From: Mucilaginibacter sp. UBA5151
GTDB taxonomy: Bacteria > Bacteroidota > Bacteroidia > Sphingobacteriales > Sphingobacteriaceae
NCBI GenBank assembly: GCA_002413785.1
Contig: DHXR01000057.1
Location: 1 to 6,955, forward strand
Length of the DNA: 6,955 bases
Direction: 5' to 3'
Shown here: positions 1-5,568 of the stretch, piece after piece
Layout: each line of letters begins with the position of its first letter
Numbering within the stretch: position 1 is the first letter of the stretch
Made by a program: the position numbers and the translations under genes
Notes under the pieces: model-generated
Databases searched by the model: none
What the model was told of the DNA's origin: nothing
Seen by the model: only the letters and a program-made list of their open reading frames with translations

Positions 1-3
1 GAC

Positions 4-211
4 TTATTCACCAAACCCTAATTCGTTTTTATTCGTCCATATCTTCAGGAAGGTATCATAGGTCAGTTCTTCTGCCACAAGAGGTGACTTGCAAAAGCGC
101 AGCGCGAAGCGGTAGCGCCGACTGCGATGGCGCCGGAAGATATCGGCAAAAGCAGTATCATCCCGCCGGCAAGCCGGGTGACCAGTTCCTGATCGGAAAG
201 GATCCACGCAT
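4..211 (-). pseudogene. ECF sigma-70 factor remnant (frameshifted, truncated)
   Basis: This is a remnant of an extracytoplasmic-function RNA polymerase sigma factor of the kind abundant in Bacteroidota. Only the N-terminal region 2 is left. In the frame that opens at a GTG at 207, DDTAFADIFRRHRS, RYRFALRF, CKSPLVAEELTYDTFLKIW match the region 2.1-2.4 pattern (YRFALRF...AEE...D.FLKIW). A stop at 4-6 cuts the protein right after LKIWTNKNELGFGE, before the region 2/4 linker and region 4 that bind the -35 element. The expected start of the family, LSDQELVTRLAGG, is present but in another frame (200 down to 162). Adding one G at about 162-164 would join it to DDTAF, so a one-base deletion has broken the gene. 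The only nearby ATG (209-211) is in the third frame. The fragment also looks more GC-rich than its neighbours. It is very unlikely to make a working sigma factor. An intact rest of the gene may lie beyond the window edge. Confidence 0.75.
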
Positions 212-306
212 GGTTTAAGTATTTAGATTTAAGCGATTTACAATTATCGTTAATCCTGATTAATATTACTGCATGCGCTGATACGCGATGATTAAATATA
301 TTTTAT
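208..306. other. short intergenic gap with a small dyad
   Basis: This AT-rich gap lies between the sigma remnant and the 82-aa ORF. It holds a perfect 6-bp inverted repeat, TTAATC-CT-GATTAA (250-263), and a GCATGC palindrome (271-276). The 2-nt loop and the lack of a GC-rich stem or following T run make it a poor intrinsic terminator. No promoter could be supported here. Confidence 0.3.
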
Positions 307-555
307 TCACTTCGGTGATGTCGCCGGATGAGCAAAAATTGCCATCGGAATACTTTTTGAATAGTTTTCCACCCCACATGCGATTAACAACCGTAATACG
401 TTGTTGTGCAGGATTCCTCCTGAAGGGATAATGCAGTCGAATTGCGCGTTGAATGCATAACGGCTGCTATCCTTTTTCTGTGATAGTTGTGCCTGCATCT
501 CTTTGTGTGCCTGTTTGCAAGCACTGTTAATCTCAATTACCAAACGGTCGGTCAC
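307..555 (-). CDS. possible small 82-aa protein, translationally coupled
   Basis: I do not recognise this protein. The proposed GTG start (553-555) overlaps the TGA stop of the DUF4238/SEC-C gene (552-554) as GTGA, an arrangement typical of translationally coupled partners in one operon. The product has a charged, probably helical N-terminus (about residues 1-32, rich in K, Q and E). A mixed C-terminal half follows, with a hydrophobic stretch (NNVLRLLIACGV) and no signal peptide or obvious membrane span. There is no ATG before residue 20, so the start rests on the GTG. The frame is open further upstream, to about 630, inside the larger gene. The stretch could therefore instead be the frameshifted natural C-terminus of the 747-aa protein. 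It could also be a chance ORF, though its amino-acid make-up looks protein-like. I infer operon membership only from the overlap. Confidence 0.5.
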   Translation of the reverse strand: MTDRLVIEINSACKQAHKEMQAQLSQKKDSSRYAFNAQFDCIIPSGGILHNNVLRLLIACGVENYSKSIPMAIFAHPATSPK

Positions 556-2795
556 GTTTTTATATCTGATGAAATAGCCGGTTGAATTGCACTGTAAATG
601 CTTCGCCAGGCATGCCGCATAGTTCCAAACTTACCTTCAAAGAACAAGCCATATATTGTTTCCAAATCAATGTTCAAGGGCAAGTCCAGATCATTAAGAC
701 TGTTAATTAATTCATTCCACTGCGTTTCTACCGTCGTACCCTGTTTGTTTTGTGCCTGAACCAATTCTTCCCAGCGTGTGGCACTATCCGTAAATACCAC
801 AGCTCCGGTTACCTGCGCAAGAAACAATGCAATCTCAAATCCTGGTGCCATATTCATCATTGTAAATTGTCCACCATTGCTGTAAAGATCATCCTGCAAT
901 ATGGCAAGCGGATCTTCATTCCGTTTTCTTTGCATCAGATTGTATGCTCCGGTAATTATCTCATCAGCCGCATCCGGATTTGCTTCTTTTAATTGTTTAC
1001 GCAATTGCTCTTCCGGTTGTCCCCGCATCATTCTTTCATGATCTTCGTCATAAAGCTCTTCGATAAATTTCCTTTCGTCTCCGGTAATTGTAGCACCCTC
1101 GCTTCGTCTTTGTAATCCGATATCCATAACTTGTGACTGCAGGTGTCTGTTGAAGACGCCAAGATCAGGGATGAAGTTTATGGCACCAGTCTCGATAAGC
1201 GGATAAAGGGCGAAAAACAGCGCAATATTTATGAGTGTCTGTTGTTTAAACTGTGATGGGTGCTCAACGGGGCTAAATTCAGGATTTATACCTGCCGGAT
1301 TAATAAAAGGGTTCTGGATAATAACCTCATCAAAATAAAGGGTTGCACTTGTCGCATAGATTGATAGTGATCTTAGGTCTATAATACCCATATAGACAGC
1401 GCGGAAATATTGATCTGGCCTGGGCAGCAAATTTATAACATCGGTGTGAACGGGCCATAGCGCTCCGAAGAGTTCATAAATATCTTTAACCTGTTCATTA
1501 CTAATTTCCCTGCGTATATCGGCCCAGGTTTTGCCGCCGGAAAAGCCTAAAATGTCATTAATGCCTGCGTAGAACATCATGTTTCTTTCACGGATACTCA
1601 ATACGTTCCATGCCGGCCTGTCAGAGAAAGCCTTATCCCTGCAACACTTCTTATATTTTCTCCCTCTTCCGCATGGACAGGGATCGTTCGGGCCTGGTTC
1701 ACTTTTGGGCAAATCTTTTTTAAGAAAGTCGTGTTCACGCGACGTACGCCCAAAAGCGTCCTGAAAATAAGTGCGGCCGTCTTTAAAACCAGCGAACATT
1801 TCTCCCCCGAACTCATGAATTTTACTGGCCGGCGGTAATAAAGTGCTTTTTGCACTGTGCCACGTTATACTTTCATCTTTTTCGGGGTATAGCCAGTCTA
1901 GCTGAGCTGCTGCAATAAAACGACGAGCTCTTTGCTTTATGACGAAATTTATTTCCTGAACTTTTTTATTACTAAGCAGGCGGTCGCGGAGAAATGCATT
2001 CGTGCGAACGAGCGTTTCCCCGAAATTCCGGGCATTCGTTCGCTTTGCTTTTGGATCTTTTAAATTCGGTTCGCTTGCGTACTCGTAATTTGTCAGTATA
2101 AGGCAGTGATCCTTATTCAGGGGAAAAATTGTCTGAGATGCTTTCCAGGCTACCAAAGGGTCATTAGGATAGTTGCAAAATTCAGAGCCTGGCGGGCAGT
2201 CATAATTGTAAACGGTAACCGGATGATCCGACACTATAAATTTAGTGTTGGAATTTTTCGCAGATACAATCTCACGGACACCTTCAAGCCAAATAGTACA
2301 GTTCATTTTCTGCGCTGCCTGCATCTCCATCATCAATTGTGCCTGGTCAAGATCTGCATATTGCTCTTTAAGCCAATTAAGTCCTTTTGGTGTCCGTGTC
2401 TTTTGTGTGTCTATGTAGTTAAAGAAATCGATGAAACGGTCGTGCATGTCCCTGGCATCACCGTTGATAAAAGCGCGAACAGCTTTTGAACCCTCATCGT
2501 CAATCTTACCAAATAATCTTGTTTCGAAAATATCGCTGATGAACGGGCCGAAAAATGTTGTATATAAGTCGTATTCAAAAAAGCACTGTGATGGAGGTAA
2601 AAGCTTACGGTCATTGAATGTGATAATCTTTCCGTTCGGAAGTTTTTTTTTATCCGGCGACAAATCAAGGTATTGAAGTTGATTTGATTCTGCTGTAAAA
2701 CCTTTTTGATACCATTGTGGCACATAATGGTTATTGCGCGTCAATTCGCTCGCACCCGGATCACTTCCTAAAACAAAATCTTTTTTTCCAGCCAT
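552..2795 (-). CDS. DUF4238 + SEC-C motif protein with unassigned C-terminal domain (747 aa)
   Basis: Three parts are visible. Residues about 20-300 look like DUF4238: NNHYVPQWYQKGF at 21-33, QKTRTP at 131-136, FIVSDHPVTVYN at 186-197 and IFPLNKDHCLILTN at 223-236. DUF4238 proteins are of unknown biochemical function and common in bacterial accessory regions. Residues 370-386 are a textbook SEC-C zinc-binding motif, with C373-x-C375 and C384-C385 in DPCPCGRGRKYKKCC. That motif is best known from the SecA C-terminus and occurs in many unrelated proteins as a protein- or nucleic-acid-contact module. Residues about 395-747 I cannot assign. They contain SATLYFDEVIIQNPF (483-497), a hydrophobic helix around 520-545 ending in INFIPD, a charged helical stretch (570-627) and a late VVFTDS (666-671). 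There are no transmembrane helices or signal peptide, so it is probably cytosolic. The ATG at 2793-2795 is preceded by an AT-rich leader. The start fits because HYVPQ lies, as usual, close to the N-terminus. A possible 82-aa gene overlaps its stop. Substrate and function are unknown. Confidence 0.85.
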   Translation of the reverse strand: MAGKKDFVLGSDPGASELTRNNHYVPQWYQKGFTAESNQLQYLDLSPDKKKLPNGKIITFNDRKLLPPSQCFFEYDLYTTFFGPFISDIFETRLFGKIDDEGSKAVRAFINGDARDMHDRFIDFFNYIDTQKTRTPKGLNWLKEQYADLDQAQLMMEMQAAQKMNCTIWLEGVREIVSAKNSNTKFIVSDHPVTVYNYDCPPGSEFCNYPNDPLVAWKASQTIFPLNKDHCLILTNYEYASEPNLKDPKAKRTNARNFGETLVRTNAFLRDRLLSNKKVQEINFVIKQRARRFIAAAQLDWLYPEKDESITWHSAKSTLLPPASKIHEFGGEMFAGFKDGRTYFQDAFGRTSREHDFLKKDLPKSEPGPNDPCPCGRGRKYKKCCRDKAFSDRPAWNVLSIRERNMMFYAGINDILGFSGGKTWADIRREISNEQVKDIYELFGALWPVHTDVINLLPRPDQYFRAVYMGIIDLRSLSIYATSATLYFDEVIIQNPFINPAGINPEFSPVEHPSQFKQQTLINIALFFALYPLIETGAINFIPDLGVFNRHLQSQVMDIGLQRRSEGATITGDERKFIEELYDEDHERMMRGQPEEQLRKQLKEANPDAADEIITGAYNLMQRKRNEDPLAILQDDLYSNGGQFTMMNMAPGFEIALFLAQVTGAVVFTDSATRWEELVQAQNKQGTTVETQWNELINSLNDLDLPLNIDLETIYGLFFEGKFGTMRHAWRSIYSAIQPAISSDIKT

Positions 2796-2806
2796 AGTCC
2801 AGAATT

Positions 2807-2843
2807 TCTCGCGAGATTTTAAATTGATTTGAAATCAAAAATC
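2807..2843 (-). promoter_or_regulatory. putative promoter/operator of the DUF4238-SEC-C gene
   Basis: Two dyads lie just upstream of the ATG at 2795: a perfect 10-bp palindrome TCTCGCGAGA (2807-2816) and TTGATTT-G-AAATCAA (2824-2838). On the minus strand GATTTTTG (2843-2836) differs only in its first base from the Bacteroidota -7 box TAnnTTTG. It overlaps the second dyad, which would be a normal place for a repressor to bind. No TTG is seen at the right distance for a -33 box, so the promoter call is weak. The dyads themselves are exact. Confidence 0.3.
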
Positions 2844-2938
2844 GCAATTATTCCATTAGAAATCTGATATTTCTTATCCTTGAAAAAGCTAGTCGGTAAA
2901 GTGTTAAATCTTAATTTTTTTTCGTATTTTTAACAATG

Positions 2939-2963
2939 AAAAGGTGCTGCACGAAGTAGCACC
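2939..2963 (-). terminator. terminator-like hairpin upstream of the DUF4238 gene
   Basis: On the minus strand the arms GGTGCTAC and GCAGCACC pair over 8 positions with one A/C mismatch, around a 5-nt loop. TTTTC follows directly. It lies about 145 bp before the DUF4238 start and would stop transcripts arriving from the PIN/tRNA-like side. On the plus strand the hairpin is stronger (G-U instead of the mismatch) but has no T run, so the minus orientation is preferred. Confidence 0.5.
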
Positions 2964-3063
2964 AGGCTGGCTAGCCACGATGATATTTCCGAAATTGTTT
3001 AAACATTGTTTTAACAAAAAAAAGAAAGGCCGTCACGATTTAACGTAAACTGCCTGTTTCTGA

Positions 3064-3090
3064 GGTAGCCCCAAGGGGAATCGAACCCCT
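3064..3090 (-). other. tRNA 3'-end-like module (T-arm + acceptor strand), probably an att scar or tRNA remnant
   Basis: On the minus strand a perfect 5-bp T-arm, AGGGG-TTCGATT-CCCCT (3090-3074), with a canonical TTCGATT loop, is followed by seven bases TGGGGCT, a discriminator A, and CC. This is the exact geometry of a tRNA 3' half without an encoded full CCA. No matching D-arm or properly spaced anticodon arm lies upstream, and the variable region would be about 18 nt. A working tRNA is therefore not supported. Such isolated 3' ends are typical of attachment-site duplications left by elements that integrate in tRNA genes. No integrase is present in the window. A tRNA-like structural RNA is the alternative. 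Confidence 0.5.
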
Positions 3091-3167
3091 AAGTTAACCC
3101 ACTGCAAATGAAGCTAACAACTTCAAATTCTTTAAAAAGTGGTTCGAATTCCGTCCAGTCTGGGGAC
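3066..3167. repeat. 100-bp imperfect palindrome built of two tRNA-end-like arms
   Basis: The left arm (3066-3090) and the reverse complement of the right arm (3139-3167) align: GGAATCGAACCCCT against GGAATTCGAACCACT, then CCCCA in both. Each arm, read outwards, resembles a tRNA T-arm plus acceptor strand with TTCGA(A/T)T. The centre holds a perfect 5-bp stem with a 7-nt loop, TGAAG-CTAACAA-CTTCA (3109-3125). The size and loop pattern (CTnnnAA) match an anticodon arm on the plus strand. A further helix CCAC/GTGG (3099-3102 with 3139-3142, roughly) encloses it. The ends GTCCCCA/TGGGGCT can pair over most of seven positions. The repeats are seen directly; an RNA product is inference. Confidence 0.5.
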
Positions 3168-3349
3168 GAACGCACAAAAGTATAAAGCGTATTCTCTGTT
3201 CCACATACTGAGCTCGTACCGCCACAAAGCTAATCAACGAAGCACCCATTTCTTTTCGTGAGATAGACTTCTTTTGCTTCTTCTTACAAGGAAAGAAGTT
3301 AGAGCGGCCACGCCAATAAAAGAAAGCAAAATTTACCTTGAAAAATCAT

Positions 3350-3387
3350 AAATAAAACAAGGCACGACAGTGGCACTAACTTGCCTT
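3350..3387 (-). terminator. probable intrinsic terminator of the PIN-domain gene
   Basis: Six bases after the stop codon at 3393, the minus strand reads AAGGCA (3387-3382) and then TGCCTT (3364-3359), a perfect 6-bp stem. A smaller inner dyad AGTG/CACT lies in the loop. The stem is followed by GTTTTATTTATG. The loop is long (17 nt), so this is a moderate call. Confidence 0.5.
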
Positions 3388-3392
3388 ACTGC

Positions 3393-5384
3393 TTAAAAAC
3401 CCGTTTCTTCTACTTTAGGGGCAGGGGGTAAATCGCCGCGCCAAAGTACGGTATTCGGTTTGGCAAGTAATATCTGTGTGGTCATAGGGGGCTCAAAATG
3501 AATTTCCTGATAAAAGGAAGGGATTCCGAAAGCCTGTTTAATTTCATTCACAATGTCTTTGGTGTACAGGTAGGTTTTCATAGTATGACTGACCGACCCA
3601 TTATTAACCTGTAACAATTCTTCGCCATTAACCTGGATACCGGAAACCACCTGTACTTCATAACCCTCGCCAAAATCGTTTTCTACTTGAGTGGTCAGGC
3701 TGATATTAAAAAGTATAGGCTGGCCAGCTGCAGATGGTTGCATTAATAACCCGCCGGCAAAGGGCGTTAGTGCTGAATTGATAAATGACAGGGCTGGCTG
3801 ATAGGTGGCTTTGCTTAGCAAGATAAATACCTGATCCAGGAACGCGGCTTTATAAGCAGGCCTGCGAAGCTGGCCCCCGCCATTAAAAAATATTTCGTAT
3901 AGCATCCCGGAAATCAAATGCGCCTGTACAGATGAATTGCCGATCTGTTCAAAACCCTGATCTTCGATATACTGCACTGCAGCATACGCCCCCCCGCAGG
4001 CAGCCTGGTAGACGTTGCGGCCTAGTACAAAAAGATCGTCTTTTGAGTATGCTACGCCAGACGAAACAAACAATTCAAGGGTACGGTCTATCGCTGGGTT
4101 CTGCTTGTACCAGTTATGACTGCGCAAATCGGTGACTATCTGAGCGATGGACTGGTGGTCAAACGCTTCATAAGTCTTGTCTGCTAAGGCCGTGCGCTTG
4201 TAAATACCAGCAGGAAGTCCGGCAGGCTCATTAGCTACAGTTACTTGGGTTTCTTCCATTACTTTAGCTCCTTTTGCTGCTTCAGCTATAGAAACTAATT
4301 CAGTCAGATTTTCTGATTCCTCAACCCTCGGGTTCTCCTCAGCCGCTTCCGTCACCGTGACATCCGTAAGTTTCACAGCATCCGAGGGGGGTGTTCCGTT
4401 ACCGGCCTCTTCAACCGCAGTTGCTGTACCGCTTTCTGGTTGCTCATCCTCGCCTACTGGCCACTCGATCTGCAATGCCTTGGCTAACTGATAGAGATCC
4501 ATCCCTCGTCCGGCATCCATCAGAATATGTGTAAGTGTCTCTAGATTAATCACGTGAATATCGTCCGAACCACCTGCTAATTGAAACTGAAAAGCCAGCC
4601 GCGGATCAAGTACTTTGAAATTTCCCCGGTTAGGTCCTGCAATATTATTTATCGTAATTCTTTGGGGCGTATACATCCAGTCCCGTTTATGGTCATTGGT
4701 TAAGAATATCACTTTTTTAGCCTGTTCTTTCTTAGCAAACGCCAGGATTTCTTCCCAAATAATCAGGTCTCCGAACGGATTGAGGTCTTTGCCTTTATCC
4801 TCGAAGCCGGGCGGAAGCTCATTGCGAAAAAGTACAGGCCCCTTAACGGTAACCTGTTCTGCCAAAGCAAAAATATCGCTTTGTAATACCGTCCCGTTGA
4901 ATGTTGCCATAAGTAGATCATTGACCATTTGAATATAACGGGTATCCGTTTTCTTCACCAAATTCTGAAGGCGCTGAATGCCGTTTTCAACATTGCTTAA
5001 GTCATTAAGGTAGGCCTGGCTCTCACTGTAAATATCCGGAGGTAACTGCGCCGGATTGATATGCAATGAAAGAAACTTCCTTGCTTCTTTGAAATCACTG
5101 TTGATGGTCGCTAATTTATTCCGGTTGCTCAGGTATTCTGATAGTTTATCGCGGACCAATTTTTTGGTGTACTCATTCATAGCCCATGCCGGCGTTTTGA
5201 GCCTCCCGCTACTGATAAACGGGGCCATCCAGTTGATTAGCTCTGTCCTCGCCTGCTCATGAAGTCGAAAAAAGCTGGCGAGTATATTGGTGTCAATTAA
5301 AATAAAGCAATCCTGATCATCCAATAAGCGCACTAGGTCTGCGTAAAAGGTATCCCGATTAAAAACGGTCTCCGGAATTTTCAT
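3393..5384 (-). CDS. PIN_8-like nuclease-domain protein with acidic linker and unknown C-terminal half (663 aa)
   Basis: Residues about 1-270 form a PIN-like domain of the large PIN_8 type, a metal-dependent RNase fold. The acidic set is complete: D31 in FILIDTNIL (27-35), E71 in AMNEYTKK, D206 in FGDLIIWEEIL (204-214), and D231/D235 in VIFLTNDHKRDW (225-236). Nuclease activity is therefore plausible, most likely on RNA. Residues about 311-385 are an acidic, low-complexity linker rich in E, A, T and V. Residues about 395-663 are a second folded region I do not recognise. It includes VLGRNVYQAACGG (453-465), a helical part to about 540 and a probably beta-rich end. No membrane or secretion signal is visible. 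A TTG at 5487-5489 would add 35 residues, but that extension runs into the terminal repeat of the adjacent IS. The ATG at 5382-5384 (MKIPETVF), with an AT-rich leader, is the better start. The downstream hairpin suggests single-gene transcription. Substrate and trigger are unknown. Confidence 0.85.
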   Translation of the reverse strand: MKIPETVFNRDTFYADLVRLLDDQDCFILIDTNILASFFRLHEQARTELINWMAPFISSGRLKTPAWAMNEYTKKLVRDKLSEYLSNRNKLATINSDFKEARKFLSLHINPAQLPPDIYSESQAYLNDLSNVENGIQRLQNLVKKTDTRYIQMVNDLLMATFNGTVLQSDIFALAEQVTVKGPVLFRNELPPGFEDKGKDLNPFGDLIIWEEILAFAKKEQAKKVIFLTNDHKRDWMYTPQRITINNIAGPNRGNFKVLDPRLAFQFQLAGGSDDIHVINLETLTHILMDAGRGMDLYQLAKALQIEWPVGEDEQPESGTATAVEEAGNGTPPSDAVKLTDVTVTEAAEENPRVEESENLTELVSIAEAAKGAKVMEETQVTVANEPAGLPAGIYKRTALADKTYEAFDHQSIAQIVTDLRSHNWYKQNPAIDRTLELFVSSGVAYSKDDLFVLGRNVYQAACGGAYAAVQYIEDQGFEQIGNSSVQAHLISGMLYEIFFNGGGQLRRPAYKAAFLDQVFILLSKATYQPALSFINSALTPFAGGLLMQPSAAGQPILFNISLTTQVENDFGEGYEVQVVSGIQVNGEELLQVNNGSVSHTMKTYLYTKDIVNEIKQAFGIPSFYQEIHFEPPMTTQILLAKPNTVLWRGDLPPAPKVEETGF

Positions 5385-5400
5385 AAATAAATGATTTTCG

Positions 5401-5459
5401 CAAAGGTGTCGAATTATTGGAAGAATTACCAATACTTCAGCAGCGAACGAATATTCGCT
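5401..5459 (-). promoter_or_regulatory. putative promoter with two dyads upstream of the PIN gene
   Basis: On the minus strand CACCTTTG (5408-5401) resembles the Bacteroidota -7 box TAnnTTTG (first base differs). A TTG lies at 5432-5430 with a 21-bp spacer. Two exact dyads overlap or adjoin this: TATTGG-N8-CCAATA (5415-5434), across the spacer and -33, and AGCGAA-N6-TTCGCT (5442-5459), which also contains the palindrome CGAATATTCG (5448-5457). They would suit a dimeric regulator. The leader to the ATG at 5384 would be only about a dozen bases. The dyads are certain, the promoter tentative. Confidence 0.35.
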
Positions 5460-5465
5460 AAACAA

Positions 5466-5482
5466 CACAAGTGTCCGAACAA
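5466..5482 (+). repeat. IS left terminal inverted repeat
   Basis: CACAAGTGTCCGAACAA matches the inverted complement of the right end at 15 of 17 positions. It lies past the transposase stop codon. It also falls within the longer TTG-initiated reading of the PIN ORF, which argues against that start. Confidence 0.7.
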
Positions 5483-5568
5483 TTTTCAAGTTTAGAGATT
5501 TATTTTCATAACTATTTGATTTACAATATAAATTATCAGTATTTTTCTCAAAATCGGCTGAAAATTAA

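Larger units (their letters stand above)
2796..3392. other. about 600-bp non-coding interval between the two large genes
   Basis: No convincing coding sequence was found on either strand. The interval contains, from high to low coordinate, a probable terminator after the PIN gene (3359-3387), an 8-bp inverted repeat ACTTCTTT/AAAGAAGT (3267-3274 and 3292-3299), the tRNA-like palindrome (3066-3167), and a near-direct repeat TTGTTTAAACA/TTGTTTTAACA (2995-3005, 3006-3016). It also holds a terminator-like hairpin (2943-2963), a GGCTAGCC palindrome (2969-2976) and the dyads in front of the DUF4238 gene. The two hairpins suggest that the two large genes are separate transcription units. Confidence 0.6.

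Noticed and set aside
1598..1855. minus-strand ORF in another frame within the SEC-C region
   Set aside because: It overlaps the clear SEC-C coding frame completely. The cysteine motif fixes the true frame.
2106..2489. 127-codon ORF on the plus strand
   Set aside because: It lies wholly antisense inside the DUF4238-SEC-C gene, has no family features and a composition typical of a reverse-strand shadow.
2411..2725. 104-codon minus-strand ORF in another frame
   Set aside because: It is nested in the N-terminal DUF4238 coding region, whose HYVPQ motif defines the real frame.
3064..3167. functional tRNA (apparent GTT or AAC anticodon loop)
   Set aside because: There is a good T-arm and an anticodon-like hairpin but no D-arm, an over-long variable region, one acceptor mismatch and a total of about 100 nt.
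3267..3299. ACTTCTTT/AAAGAAGT inverted repeat as a terminator
   Set aside because: The stem is A/T and purine-pyrimidine rich, and no T run follows on either strand.
3064..3392. tmRNA 3' end
   Set aside because: The T-arm and acceptor look suggestive, but no GGGG-type 5' tmRNA end or tag-peptide frame lies within the available distance before the PIN gene.
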